From positions 11,345,574 through 11,409,573 of the forward strand of contig CM042540.1 of NCBI GenBank assembly GCA_023630585.1: DNA of 64,000 nt, written 5' to 3'. The notes beneath the pieces are model-generated. The model was not told where the DNA came from and did no database searches. It saw only the letters and a list, made by a program, of their open reading frames with translations. Below are positions 11,671 through 25,259 of this stretch, piece by piece; the first letter of the stretch is position 1, and every line of letters begins with the position of its first letter. Both the position numbers and the translations under genes were made by a program. Origin of the DNA: Cranoglanis bouderius (Eukaryota; Chordata; Actinopteri; Siluriformes; Cranoglanididae).

Positions 11671-12391
11671 TTGTGACCCCAAATAATCAAAACATTAACA
11701 CAGCAAAGCAATGGCATAAAAGAGGTGATAAAATAAATGTTTAGAGCTACCCAGAATGAAGGCATTGTTGACCATTGATGCTGGGGATAGAATTTTTGAC
11801 CATTCACAAGAGACTCAGTAACAGACAGGCAAAATATGTGAAGCATAAATTTCATTAGATTCACTGAGGATGTGAAATTTATATTTTTGTTCCTCAAATA
11901 CTACACCTAGTTCTAATATTGACTTTAGTATAATTTCACTACTTCCACTTTCAATTACACAAGATCTTGCCACAATACCCATACTTAAGTACCTTCTCCA
12001 CCCCTGCAGTTAGTGGACATGTTAAAGTGTTTAAAGTAAGAGGGTAAATGTAAAAGCCATTATTTGTCAAACAGTGCTTTTTCAAGACCACAGACACCAG
12101 AGATGATCCCTAGTCTCAAAAACGCATCTGAGAAACCCATTACCAAACTTTACAGCCAGGTTGGCTTGGTTCATTTTCTGTCACAAATCTCAAGGGAATC
12201 TACTGTAAAATACTCCATGGCTTACATATGGCATGTTAACTAGCAGCATCTCTCAATATTGAAATGAAATAAGAATAAGAACTATAGCTTTATGTAAGTA
12301 TATTATATAGCTTTATAACAAAGCACAACCATGCATGACACAAGCTCAATATGCCACTGTGTTAGGGTCAATAACCTCAGAAGTGTAACCC

Positions 12392-13829
12392 GTAACAATC
12401 GGAAACATTTTAGGAAAATGGGAAAAATAAAAAAGTTACAATAACCTGGTTGCATAAGTGTGCACATCCTTTTATAATTGGGGATGTGGCTGTGTTCAGA
12501 ATGAACCAATAACATTCAATATCATGTTGAAAAGTAATTATCATACAGCTGTCATCAATTAAATTATTCTGATTAAACCCAAATAAAGACCAGCTTTTTC
12601 TGTCGGAAATTCTTAGCATCTTCTTGGTTTCATCTGACTGCTGAAGCCATGGTCTGCAGAGAACTTACACAGCATGCATGGTATCTCACTTGTTGAAAGA
12701 TATCAACAATCAGTAGAGGAGTATAAAAGAATTTCTAAAACATTAGCTGCACCAAGGAACACCATAAAGGCCATCATCAACAAATACAGAAAATGTAGCA
12801 CCACAGTAACATCACCAAGAACAGGATGTCCCTCCAAAATTTACGAAAAGGACAGGACAAAAACTTACCAGGGAGGCTGCCAAGAGACCAACGGCAACAT
12901 TAAAGGAGCAACAGGAAAATCTGACAAGTACTGATTACTATCTGCAAATGACAACAATCTCTCACATTCTTCACATGTCTGGGCTATGGGGTAGGTTGGC
13001 TAGATGGAAGCTCTTTCTTGCAAAAAACATCCAAGCCCAACTAAATCACCCCAAACCATGTGGTATAATGTGTTATAGTCTGATGAAACCAATTCCAAAA
13101 GGTATAATAATTCCAGAATTCCAAAAGGTGCAAAAACCAACATCACCAAAAGAACACCATACCCACGGTGAAGCATGGTGGTGGCAGCATCATGCTTTAG
13201 GGCTGCTTTTCTTAAGCCAGAACTGGGGCTTTTATCAAAGTGGAGGGAGTCATGAATAGCTACAAATACCAGTTAATTTTAGTGCAAAACATTCAGGTAT
13301 CTGCTAGTAAGGTGAAGATGAAATTGAATTTCACCTTTCAGCAGGATAGTGACCCAAATCAACATAGGAATGGCTTAACCAAAAGAAGATGCATGTTTTT
13401 GAATGACCTAGCCAGAGCCCAGACCTGACTCCAACTTAAAATCTGTGGGGTGACCTGAAGCAGCCTGTGCACAGGAGATGCCCTTACAATTCAATAGCTC
13501 TAGAATGTTTTTGCAAGAAATAGTAGGAAAATATTGCCAAGTCAAGATGTGCCATGCTGATAGACTCTTACCCAAAAAGAGTGGTGTAATAAAATCAAAA
13601 GGTACTTCAACATAGTATTAGTTTAGGGGTATGCACACTTGTGCAACTAGGTTATTGTAACTTTGTTATTTTTCCTATTTTTCCTAAAATGTTTCTGATT
13701 GTTTTCACTTAATTTTTATATGCTGTAATTTCACATCGAGGGTGAAAAAAAGTTCTGACATGATTTATTTTGGTTTCATTGTTTTTTACATTACAAAAAC
13801 CTGCCATTAGTCTTTTTATATCCACTGTA
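12392..13829 (+). mobile_element. Tc1-like DNA transposon, inactivated
   Basis: Long terminal inverted repeats are visible. The block at about 12392-12471 matches the reverse complement of about 13630-13710 at most positions. The right end runs on to the Tc1-type terminus ending ATATCCACTGTA near 13828. The outer part of the left repeat is missing. Between the repeats are decayed transposase pieces on the + strand. Among them are an HTH-like start near 12674 and the QQDSDPNQHRN segment near 13350, a degraded form of the Tc1 DNDPKH(T/S) catalytic region. Stops and frameshifts break all frames, so it is non-autonomous and dead. Confidence 0.85.
12674..13428 (+). pseudogene. Tc1-like transposase pseudogene
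   Basis: Three short open stretches (12674-12934, 12948-13259, 13240-13428) in different frames cover a decayed DDE transposase. Recognisable traces are the N-terminal paired-like HTH region (ISLVERYQQSVEEYKRISK, then SPRTGCPSKI) and the later FQQDSDPNQHRN catalytic-loop remnant. Family length is about 340 residues; here no frame exceeds 103 residues. Confidence 0.75.
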
Positions 13830-16366
13830 CATGCATGACAAAACTCAATAACCTACCCCAAATGGTAGAAAGACAGGCTCATAAAAATCTGGGTGGTTGA
13901 GATTTCAGTCAGTCCAGTGACAATTTCTCTGAGTCTTCACTGAGACTGACAAAATATTGAAAATTGGAGTTGGATCTGTAAATTTTTATACCCCTGATGT
14001 TAAAATTCATTAATGCTTATTTAGCAAAGATGGCACCAAATTTCACCTGGAATAACGACTACTGTGGCTATGTTTCAAATGCAATGTAACTGGACTCCAT
14101 CCATTTAGACACACAGCATGCGTAGAGAAGCTTGGAAGGTGGCCATATCTGCAAAACTCCTTAAAAGAGAGTGAGCAACCCCAGAGGTATTGGAGTTTAT
14201 TCTGGCGCAGATCTCTGTCTGTCTGCAATGGCTACCACACAAGTAAGCACAGTTCTTCCATTCAGTATCTCAATGCGTCCCATTAAGGCACAAACATTGG
14301 GGAAATGCTGGGGATACATTAATAGGCAGGACTCCATAATAATGTACCATTCATTCATTTGTTCATTTTCACTAACCAGTTTATCCTGGTCAGGGTCCTG
14401 GGGGGATATAAAGAAACCAAATTTTGTCAAATCATCAGCAGAATTTTGCATGTTTTCCATAGTCCTTCAAGCTACAAAGATACCCAGCTTTTATTCAGAT
14501 CCGTGGGGTTTTTTTTTCTTTCTTCAGCATTCTACGCGGTTGATCACTCCAGAAGAGAATGAATACATCCCAGTTAATCAGTAACACTCCCAGGACCAGA
14601 AACTTAATACACCTCCCAGCTGTTCATGCACTTTTTGAACTTTACTCCATTTTGAGGAGTGACAATGAAAGCCTCTGGGGCTAGAAAAAAAATCTTTCCT
14701 GAAGCTTTCATATAAAAACTTTATAAGTGTATTTGTTAACATCTCAGGCAGAGACTCTTGCTAATAGCAATAGGCAAGTTACTGAAGCCGTATGCTTAAT
14801 ATTTGGACAAGATTTCAGAACATAACATGTCTACAGAGGCTTTACATCTATAATTGCTACAGAACCTTTCTATTTGGCTTCCTGTTCTCCTCTGTCATGA
14901 CCACTTCAGCAGAGTTCTTACTTATGCATTATTTGTTTCACCTGTGTCTGCTTGTTTTCCTAGTTACTTCATGTTTCCTATGTGCTTAACTTCTTGCTTA
15001 CCTAATATTTCTACAGGCCTCTGCAGCTTTTGGGTAGGGTGTCTGTGTGTGTTAGTTTTGGGGGGTGGGGGGTGTTACTGAGTCCAGGGAGTGAATTTCA
15101 AGGGGAGGATGGCATTCCAGTTCAAACTGGTTACATTTTTTTTTGGGAAATGAAGAGGGTTTCTATCTTTTATCCACTCAAAAGCCTACAAAAGAGAGTT
15201 CCGCACATAAATGTGAATTCTGCACAGAATCATAGCAGGGATATTCTGTGTGTGGTTGTGCAACATTGACTTTTGTGATTGGCCGTAATACCTGCAGGCT
15301 GCAGCCAATGGAAACGCGTCTCTATCAGCGTGCGTCGTCACAGGATCGATCAGACCACCTCAGGGAAGTTAACGGAGTCTTAACAGAGAAGAAAATCTTA
15401 ACAGAAACAGTTAATTTAACAGATGCGATTGTAGAAACTTTGATATAGATAAAGCTGCATGCATATCTGAAATGATCCAGGTTTAATCTATTTTGAACGC
15501 CTCTATTCATTTTAATTTATTTTCACTATCATAGCTTGCTAAGTATTATATCCACAGTGATGTTAGCCTACAAGTTTATTAAAAATAGAAACTTGGTAAA
15601 TAGTTACATAGAGAGATATGTAATGTTTGTAAAGTGCTTTAGCTGACATTTATGCAGATTCTCAAGCCACTACGGGCTTTTACTGTACCACTTTCATCCA
15701 TGTAGATGTGGTTATAGTCCTTCCAGCCTCTGATGGAACTCCAACCTGTTCAGTCTCGGATTTGAAGGCCGAATTGTGATTAGGCTTTTGTCTCTTTTTC
15801 TGAGTGCCTCGTCCAGTGCAAAATCAGTTCAGCCATCAAAATACTGTTGGTCTAAATATTACCTGAAGCTGCTCAAGTTATTCAATACTAACAACTAAAA
15901 TAAGACTTGAAAATATCGCAAAACAATCTGATAAAATAAAACATGTCTTTTTTCTTTTTTTTCATAATTGCTTTCTATGTCTGTACTGTGTAAGGACACA
16001 GATTTGACTTTGGGTGGTAAAATATGGTCTCAAAGCCGGAAGGCCCACTTGTAAAATTCTCTATAATTATTAGTTGTGCATTATTCACATATCATTCAGC
16101 TCTTATAACAGTGGAAATGTGGCCTAGTTCCTAAATAGGTGAGCTGGTTCCCTGGAGCAGTACCAACCCCTGCAACAGCAGTGTGCCAGTATAAATGGAG
16201 ACTTTGTCACACCTGTTTACTCAAGCTCTGTCCATGTGTTTGCTTCATTCTCAGTCTTTGAACCTGGCTCTGTCTCACACCCTGATACATTTCAAGTCCC
16301 TGTCTCTGATCCATACATTACTTGTCTTTGTCTTTCTAGCTTCCATGTCTTTTGTAGTGGTTCCTA
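13830..16366. other. Non-coding DNA, no gene recognised
   Basis: AT-rich sequence with no convincing exon. It contains a short SINE-tail-like fragment near 14342-14405 (GTTCATTTTC, then TATCCTGGTCAGGGTCCTGG) and a small CpG-richer patch with two CCAAT-type boxes near 15270-15360. Confidence 0.4.
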
Positions 16367-16892
16367 CAGTACTGTACAAAAGTTTTAGGCACATGCAAAG
16401 AAATGCTGTAGTGCAAAGATGCCTTCAACACAATTAAATTAAATGTTTCTACATAAAAAAATACCATAAAGAGCAGTAAACAGTAGTGAATGAAACAAAG
16501 TCAATATTTGGTGTGACAAAAATATAAAAATTAAAATAGTAGTCTCCGGTACAGTTTGTGCAGTTTTATAAGGAAATCAGTTGGTAAGTTTTATTGAGCA
16601 TCTTGCAGAACCAGCCACAGTTCTTCTGGAGACTTTGACTTTCACACTTGCTTCTTATTTTTGTAGCAAATCCCAGCAGTCTTCATTGTGTTTTTTTGTC
16701 TGAAACGTGGCCTCTTACGTAATATGCTGCTTTCTTTAATGACATACAAACGTTGACATCTGTAACATTTAATTTTGTGCTAGAAAACTAATGTTTGTGA
16801 ATCCAAAATGTTTTTTGTACTGACCTGATCATGTAGAAGTCATAAAATAAAAAATCTATAGCAAAGTTTGTACTAAAAACTAAAGTACTGTA
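16367..16892. mobile_element. MITE family A, copy 1
   Basis: Begins with CAGTACTGTACAAAAGTTTT and ends at a degenerate ACTGTA. The same internal sequence recurs at 32805-33160, where the right terminus TTTTGCACAGTACTGTAC is intact and forms an inverted repeat with this left end. A third diverged copy lies at 63270-63610. It has no ORF; a non-autonomous DNA transposon, probably Tc1/mariner-like. Confidence 0.75.
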
Positions 16893-18479
16893 TGTTTAGA
16901 TCGAATTAATTTGCTCTGCTGATTCCCATGTTCACTCTATTTTCACCACATTTGGAATCTTCTCAAGTCAACCATGACTGCCAGTACTCTGACCAATGCT
17001 ATTGACTGTGATCATGGTTCTTGGAACAGCATAAATAATATGGTTCAGTTACAATTACAATGCAATTACTGTACATGCTACAGCGTTTGACTCTCAAATG
17101 TTACAATCACTTATCATATATACTCTATGAGGCATAAAGCATCATGAGGATGGCTGAAACTTTGCCCCCTGCTTTATATTTCAGTGCTCTTGAATGCTGA
17201 GTTGGGAATCTCTGCAAAGAATTGTAGCTTTGTGTTGGATAATATTGGGTTCTTTATTAGAGACGTAAACACGAGGGATAATCACAGAGAAAATTCCTAG
17301 CATAATCCTTCCCTAACAGTGCTGAGAGCAACTCTAAGAAAGTGAGATTAACGAAACCATATTGATCAAACAATGATGCAGAAGAATGGTAATAAAAAAA
17401 ACTTACATGATTCTAACATTATCACAATGTACTGTACTCTGACAAAAGATGGATTTCAGATTACTTCAGCACTTCTCACAACAATATGACATATGTGCAT
17501 AAAAGAGTCAAAGATGTGGAAAAACTTCCTGCATCTGGATTCTGGATTCTTAAGGGAGTGTGATTAGCCAAAAACACACATGTCCAGTGTTAATGTGGAT
17601 GTGTGCTTCAAGTCTGTACAAGGATATAAAATGTTTTTTCAGCTGTTATTTGCAGAGGGGAACCCTTAGGGCCTTCTAGGCCTTGTAAGGCCTGATGGAT
17701 TTTTCTTAAACTAAAAATGGCATAAAAAATGTTTTGTTAGTTTTTACTTTATTTTACTTAAAAATTATTAACATTATATTTAATGTCTACAGGCTTTTGA
17801 ATAATGGTCTAATTTTGTTATTATGTCGTGGCTGAACACAAAATAATTGACATCTTGAAATGTTAAAATAAAATCCCATCCAATTAGGATGGGGTCTTTA
17901 ATAGATACAGCCACACTAGCTCACTCATTGGTTAGAACTTCAGCCATATACATCCAATTAATAACATATTTAGAGAGTTACAGTAGAATCAGTCAATCAT
18001 GTTTTGATTTCCAGTGGCTGGGACCATTCTGAAAAAAGCTAACTCCAGGCCTTTCTACAATGATGAGATGCCTGCAAGCATGAGCACAAGCTAACCACTC
18101 GCTTGCCTTGATAAACACAATTACAGATTTTATGTACAGTCAATGAGACTACAGCAATGGTAAAGATATATAAAGGTAACATCAAACTGCAGCTCAAACA
18201 AGGTCATAGGTGCTTAGAGAAGATGACATCAGGCCTAAGATCCCTTGTGACTCAACAAAAAAGTCACACAAGTGGGAGGTGTTTACTTTCATTCAGGAGT
18301 GAGCAAACAATCAGATATAAAGCTTGCAGGAAACCTTTAAAGCTTACCACGTTCATTAAAATTTGAACTATTTACAGTGTTCAATCATTTATCCATATTA
18401 GATGCCAGCACAGGGTAAGTTTAAATTACTACTACAGACATTTGAAAATATAATAATTTATTCAACAAAAATATCAATA
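16893..18479. other. Non-coding DNA, no gene recognised
   Basis: AT-rich sequence without recognisable exons or long repeats. One 69-codon open stretch at 18157-18366 has no family resemblance. Confidence 0.4.
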
Positions 18480-18815
18480 GATGTGATATTCTTCTGTGGA
18501 AAAAGTAAGTATACCCTTGGCCTCCAAAGCTAGTATTGCCCCCTTTAGCAGAAATAACTTCTTGTAGGCGTTTTGCATAATTGTCAACATTTCAATGGGA
18601 TTCAAATCCGGTCTTTGACTAGGCCATTCCAAACCCACCATTTATTCTTTTTGCACCATTCCTTGGTGGTTTTGCTAGTGTGCTTAGGATTATTATCCTG
18701 TTGAAAGGTCCACTTTCGGTTCAGCTTACTTTTGGACAGATGGCCTCACATTATCTTTAAGCACTCTTTGATATGATGCAGAATTCACAGTTGAATCAAT
18801 GAATGCAAGTAAATG
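18480..18815 (-). pseudogene. Tc1-like transposase C-terminal fragment
   Basis: Read on the minus strand, the segment encodes a QQDNNPKHTSKTTKEW-type catalytic block, then a WNGLVKDR-like remnant of the WPSQSPDLNP region, with stops following. This is the part of a Tc1 transposase that includes the second and third catalytic acidic residues. Only about 100 codons remain and the frame is broken, so it is a dead fragment. Confidence 0.75.
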
Positions 18816-18904
18816 CTTGTGCTACGGCCAAATCTCAGCCATGCTGATATTCCGTATAACTGCACTCATGCAACATTGCGTAAATAGCCCACTTCAGGGT
18901 TAAA

Positions 18905-18992
18905 TCTGAATACAGATACAGATATGGATATGTGGAGCACTAAACAGATACAGAAGTAGATACTGATATTGTCCCTGTGTTACACCCTTAGT
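18905..18992. repeat. GATACA-motif repeat end, copy 2
   Basis: Shares the CACTAAACAGATACAGA word and a TGTGTTACACCC-type end with the blocks at 6431-6492 and 52970-53023. Confidence 0.4.
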
Positions 18993-21900
18993 TTACATGA
19001 ACTCACAGACGAATGGTTAGTATTGCTCTGATAATTTAAAGGGAGCAGAGTCTGTTATGCTTTCCTGGACCCCCAGCCACAGATGGCCATTAGGATTCAA
19101 ACTCATGATGTTCTGATGAAAAGCCGCTACCACTATGAGCCAAAATATCGCACTACCAAACAGCAATCAGATATCAGCTTTGTAGGAAAATTGCAAGCAT
19201 GTTTCTTATACAAGAGAGTCATTTTCACTTGTCAAATCAAATCACTTATGACAGGATACATTTGCTGCTCTCTGTTACTCCATTTTCCTGCAGTCACGGT
19301 TGATGCAACCAATCAGACAATGAAATGAGGCACCACAATTTTAATTTTCATGGGAATCCTCTGCCTCCATGACCTAATTATAGAGTACATACTAGTGTAG
19401 TCTTTACTTTTTAACTGGTAAATTATAACTTGCATTGTCCAGTATTTTCCATAGGTTACAGGCAACGGAATGCATCTTCTTCTTACAATACCATCATCAA
19501 AAGATTTTCAATATGGAAAACTCAAACTCTCCAACATAGCCTTTTGGTCCAGCTTTCCCAGTCTCTGGCTTCCTTCCACACCAGTGAAGCTCATCTACAC
19601 TTTCCATATTTTTAGCCCTGGTCTGTGAATGAGTATTCAGTGGTCTGCAGCAGAGCCTGGTGAAATCAGACACTGCAGCACTGTTCAGTAGATCAGTCAA
19701 GGGAAGATTTGAGCAGAGGCACAACCAGACACACTTGGACTATAAGTCAAAGAAGAATTTTAAAATATTGATTTTCGGTTGTTAGAAAGTTATCAGAGCA
19801 CGCAACAGTTGACTTTAGGGTTGTATATTTCTCAAAGTCTCATGTGCTTGTCGATTTTGTTCTACTCGTCTTATCAGAAGGGTGTGACAAGTTTGGAGAC
19901 AGAGAAATGTGGTTGGCTCTGCATAACTGTTACCAGGGATGTGCAATAATACTTTATAATATATAATACAAAATACCCTAAATGTAAGTGTTTCAGAATA
20001 GACTACAAAACACTGCAACCAAAAAATTCAGTAAAATAAAATAGGGCATTTTGTATTTCAAAAGTTCCATTTCAGTTGATAATGGTAATCTTAGTGTTCT
20101 GGTAGATAACAGCTAACGTTAAATATCATTCAGAAACTACACTGGTGTTATGGTGTTATTAAAGGTAGAGTCTTTGTGGCTTCTAAAGTACTACTGTACT
20201 TACTATATTACAGATATTAACCTGCTGTTATATTTTTCTGCAAAATGTTGACAAGAGCTTAAAAAGCTACACAACCATAGCAGCTTTGCTAGCTAGCTAG
20301 TATCCAACTCACTAGCACAATTTATAGCTAATAATAAATTACTTTTCCTGTTCAGATTTTAAACATATATTAAACTGTACATCTAGTAATACCAGATATG
20401 TTTTTTTTTTTTTTTGCAATGCTGTGTAGAAAGGATGCAGTCCACACAGTGCTATATTTCTATTTTCCTGAAGATTCTGGAGGTTTGGAAGTTGCTGTGC
20501 GGTTGAGCTAGCCTTGACTGTTTGGTGTCCATCAGCTGTCCATCAAGTCGAACTATAAAATGTTTATTGATTTCATGCACAATGATGTTAAACACACGGA
20601 CGAGCTCTGTCTCTCTTAAAACCTTCTGCTGTTGTCTTGATTGTTGTCATGAGTTGTATCTCAAATTGTAAACTTGGACCTTACAATCAAAGGTATTTAC
20701 TAATCTCGAAAATCCAGAAGTCTGGTATGTAAAACAGTGCTTTTGGTAGGTTTGAAGTCAACATAAGAGGTTTTTAAAATTCAAAAACTAACTGTAATAC
20801 TCAATAATGGTCTAGAATAGTATACAAGTATGCGATTTGAGATACTAAAATGCTAGTTTGTTGAGTTTCTCTCATGACCCCATTTGTAAATCAAGAGACC
20901 CCTGCTCATTACCTACTAGGTCTGTTTTTTTTTTTAAAGCTCCCTTTGATTAGCCCTTAATATTGTTAAGCCTCAGCAAAGATGGATTTCAAATGTCAAG
21001 GGCAAGGCCTTCTTGATGGAGTTTTGAAGTTTTCTAAGCTCTGTAACATAACCAAAAAACTCTGAACAGCACAGAGGAGACTAAAGACTTCTTTCAGAAC
21101 TCAAATAAAACATGCAGAGGGCATGGCACATTTTCCCCCGTGCTCTCACGGATCTGATTCTGGCACACCATGAGAGAGAAATGCACTGCTCTATTCCCCT
21201 GAGTAGTCATCACGTCGAAATAATGCTGCAAATCAGGCCTGTGACTTCAGAAGGCTAGTCTGAAATGGACTAATGGTAGGATTGTTATCCCTGTATACCT
21301 CTCACGGCCCAAATGCCATCACTGTGAAGCCGAGAACAGAACTCAACGCTGATTTATCAAGATTAGAACCATGGAAAACTACATCTGTGCATATGCAGAG
21401 CCATGAAACACACCAGGAATTTCTGGAGCACTTTCAGAGAGAAACTGAGCACACAGTTCAACTTTGTCAGGTGATTCTTTGAGTTCAGTGTGATTATGGC
21501 CATTTGGGTTGAAATTATGGGATAGGCTTACAGTGACTGAGGACTGATGCCTAAAGCACTGTTGACGTCTTTTGATTTTTAAGATATCTGTATGAAGAAA
21601 TCTAAATCTAATCACTCTTTAAGGCACTTATTCTAAAATAGGCCAGAAGATTTTTGATAATTTGATGCTGAAAGAGTAATCAGCTGTAAGGTCAGAAGTA
21701 TGGCATGGAAATCTAACCTAGGAGGAATTTCCTTCTGTTGGCACTAATGGCTATGTTGGTTTTTATTTTAATCTCATAATAATTTCAATATGCATTTTTC
21801 AGTCAATAATTACACTTAATACTATTTGGGGTAAAATTAAGTCAACTCAGCATTTTGTTATGATTAAAAAACATCTGCTTTTTCGTTAGACCTCTGGAAA

Positions 21901-22129
21901 GTTGGAAGGTAAGTGGTTGTGAATCAAACCCTGGTAACATTGATAACATTGGGTTAGGGCTGTTATAATTCCATTTACTAATTATTCAGATAATTAGATT
22001 ATTTCATTTAGCTTATATAGTTACTTAACACAAACAAGGCAAAGCATCTTTACACAGGCAGCATACTGACCAAAAAATAGCAAAACTGAAACTGAGTAGA
22101 AATAATGGTGTTATATAAATGTTTAAGTT
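18993..22129. other. Non-coding DNA with a complex patch at about 20960-21480
   Basis: No exon is recognised. Poly-T runs occur near 20401 and 20930. The patch at about 20960-21480 is less AT-rich and of higher complexity than its surroundings and matches none of the repeats seen in this window. Confidence 0.4.
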
Positions 22130-22340
22130 TATGAGCTGGTGACTGGAAGGTTGTGAGATCAAACCCAAAAAGACAGAGAGACACTATTGGGCCCTTGAGC
22201 AACAGCTAAAGAGCAGTAAGCTCAATTATGCAATAAAAGTCTAATAGGAGTCGAGTATACTGGCAATATATCACTGCATGAATAGTCCTAATTGTAATTA
22301 TCTCATGAATCACTGCAAATTTGGTTTCATTTAACAACAT
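22130..22340 (+). repeat. SINE-like fragment
   Basis: Contains the word string GAAGGTTGTGAGATCAAACCC followed by TGGGCCCTTGAGCAA, typical of a common tRNA-derived fish SINE body. The tail family word (TCTGGATAAGGGTGTCTGCC) is seen at 44745-44845 instead. Confidence 0.55.
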
Positions 22341-22479
22341 GACATCCATCTTTGTTATTTGTCATCTTATAACATAGCACTTGATCCAGCACATCCTATT
22401 AGTTTGCTTTTTTTTTTTAAATATAATGTGCTGACTCAACATAATTCCTCCACTGAGAATTAAAAAAACATTCCAAGTC

Positions 22480-22735
22480 AAGTCAATTCAAATAAATCTT
22501 TTTTGTCATCACAGCCATATACAGTGTGCAGTACACGGTGAGATGAAATAATGTTGTACATGTATGACATACACAGTGCTGACAGGACATAAATAAAGTG
22601 AATAGGAAGCATGCAGGGAGGGGGTATGGGGAACAGTCAGGGTGCATACAAAAACGGGCAGCCGGGCACAAATACTCCAATCACAATTTAAAAAAAAAAA
22701 ACATTTAACACGACAATAAAACATTATAGTAAACA
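22480..22735. repeat. Dispersed repeat fragment
   Basis: Begins with CAAGTCAAGTCAATTCAAATAAATC, then CATATACAGTGTGCAGTACACGG. This word order is common in fish interspersed repeats. No ORF; class uncertain. Confidence 0.4.
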
Positions 22736-23794
22736 CAGACTAAATTTGTTGTCTTATGAACAAGTGCTCATGAACTGGATAACCACTTACCAAACATGCA
22801 ACCAATTTATCTGAATCCCCATGTTATTTTACAGACTTGCCCCAAAAAATGAGATGTCTTCAAGCTGGATGCCTGATTCCACTGTGATGGGTCTAAGGAT
22901 CCCGATAACATTGAAAACTAATGTACTGGAAACCCATTCACATGAAAAATGCATTTTCCATATAGTAGACTGCTACACACAGAGGTTATCTGAAGTTCTT
23001 CTTAGATCTGTGAGTAGTCTGTCCCAGCCTGCTGCATTAGAGACCCCCTAAAGAGGAGCTTCAAAGAAACACACCAGTCCTGTTCATCTGACACTGAACC
23101 TAGACTTTCATCTCCTCTAACTGGAATTCACTGACTTGGGGAACGCAGGATGTTGACCCAATTAATCATCCACTAAGCAGGTCTAGTCAAATCCAAACCC
23201 CAGACATAAACTTCAGAGTCACAGTAAAATATATACTCAAGTAGCAAATGTGCTTTTCCTACCATCATAGAGGATAGAACATGTGACATTTAGTTGAAAC
23301 ATCATTTTGGATTGTTATACATAAAGTAGTCTAATTAATATAATCCTTGTGTTCTGTTCAAGACTATACAATGCATTTATTTCATGTTCTTAATCTCAAG
23401 TCAGAATCAAGAGTGTCATTTAACAAAAAAATATTTTTAAAAATGCGTTTGTGTGAAACTGAACCATGCACAACATTTTTTTTTTTTTTTTTTTTTTTAG
23501 CATTTTTCTACTGTACATTTGCTAAACATGCAAGTGGGTCATTTTGACACAAACAAAACATTAGTGTGACGTGTGATATGCTTAATAAACAATTAGGTGA
23601 AATCTATGTTTTAAAAAAAAAAAAAAAAAAAAGATGAAACCTAACTCTAGTGATACCTTTTTAAAGAAATGGTTGGGCATAAAATATGTACATGATTTTC
23701 CTTTTAAGCTCAATACCCAAAAGATTTTATGCCCAAGTTTCCTTTGCATCAGTTTATAGTCTGGATAAACTTGGATACTCTAGACTTGTACCAG
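22736..23794. other. Non-coding DNA with poly-T and poly-A tracts
   Basis: No exon is recognised. A T22-type run (about 23477-23498) and an A19-type run (about 23613-23631) lie 115 bp apart, facing each other. Confidence 0.4.
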
Positions 23795-24170
23795 AGAACT
23801 GCTGCTGTAATCATAGAGACTGTTCTGTGCTCATCCCAGTACTCTTATTCATAATACTGTTATACACAGCATCATTTCAACACACTTAGTATTGTTTGAC
23901 TTTACAGTATACTGTTGTACAAGAGTAATTTATAATCCCATTATCAAGTGACAGCCAGAAGAGGATGGGCTCCTTTTTGAGTTTGAATCCTCTCAAGGTT
24001 TCTTCCTCATGTCATCTCAGAGAGATTCTCCTTGCCATTGTCATCTCTGGCTCACTCAATATGGATCTAAAGCTGCTTTCTGACTCTCTATTGTGGTGTA
24101 ACAATACAAAATCCTGGAGAACCTCTTTCTCTGAATCCGACAATTAAGCAACTCTAATACAATATTCTTG
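23795..24170 (+). repeat. Interspersed repeat family B, copy 1
   Basis: Starts CCAGAGAACTGCTGCTGTAATCAT and includes TCTCAAGGTTTCTTCCTCATGTCATC. The same order of sequence recurs at 38630-38975, where the tail TGAATTGAATTGAATTG is present. This looks like the 3' part of a non-LTR element or a SINE using such a tail. Confidence 0.65.
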
Positions 24171-24500
24171 AAATGAAACCACTTGACTGCATTTTTAAAG
24201 TACATTTTAATCTAAAACAGTGTCTAATGAGCTGAAACTTACTTGGTGCACCATTAAGAAATGTTAATTCCATAATTAATTTACTACAATCACTACATAT
24301 ACACATAGTACATGCAATACACTACACAGGTTCTTGTCAAAGCTGTCAGAAGAGCAGGAAGTGGGTATGTTCATTGCGAGCCCCCTGACCATGGGTCAGA
24401 GCCTTTGTGCAGGCAGCTGAATCAACATGAGGTTGATGATTTGCAGAAAATCAGTCCTCCCTAATCACCAGGCTTTCTACACATATCCTCAGACCTTCTC

Positions 24501-24504
<4 letters not shown>

Positions 24505-24542
<38 letters not shown>
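24505..24542. repeat. (AG)n microsatellite
   Basis: About 19 AG units. Confidence 0.97.
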
Positions 24543-24544
<2 letters not shown>

Positions 24545-24808
24545 CTGTTCTTGTTACTACATGTGAGGAGCACGTTTAGCAAGAAAGAAATATTAACAAG
24601 ATACAAATTGAATATTGTTATTGATATTGATATTGAATAGGTCTCCAAGAATAACCTTTACAAAATCCTTTAGACATTTTAGATAAAATACACCCATTTC
24701 AGGAATTTAGACTGGCTCAGTGTACAATGTGAAAAGTCAAGTGAAGTTCAACTTATTTATTAAGTCCAAAATCACAAGCATTTATTTGTGCATTCATGCT
24801 TTGAGGCT

Positions 24809-24809
24809 A

Positions 24810-24883
<74 letters not shown>
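24809..24883. repeat. (AAT)n microsatellite
   Basis: About 25 AAT units. Confidence 0.98.
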
Positions 24884-24885
<2 letters not shown>

Positions 24886-25147
24886 GTAAGGAGGTACAAT
24901 TTCTGGCATGAGTTCAGATGAATATCAACATTTAGTAATCCAATTCTATTTATATGGCCTTTCTTTAGTCAGGCTTGAAATGAGGCTTTAATGATTATTA
25001 ATTATGATTATGTAGTGATTCATTATTTAGTGTACATTAAAAAAAAAAAAAAACAGTTAACACAAACATTTTTATTTTTACCAGAAGGTCTGGCTTAATG
25101 ATACTGAAATTCAAGTTGTGTAAATGTAAACTACTCATATTAATAAA

Positions 25148-25259
<112 letters not shown>

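Noticed and set aside
11517..11897. 126-codon open frame on the minus strand, membrane-like
   Set aside because: It overlaps a retroelement-like repeat and unique AT-rich DNA, and no known family fits.
22821..23051. 76-codon open frame considered as an exon
   Set aside because: No flanking splice sites fit and no family is recognised.
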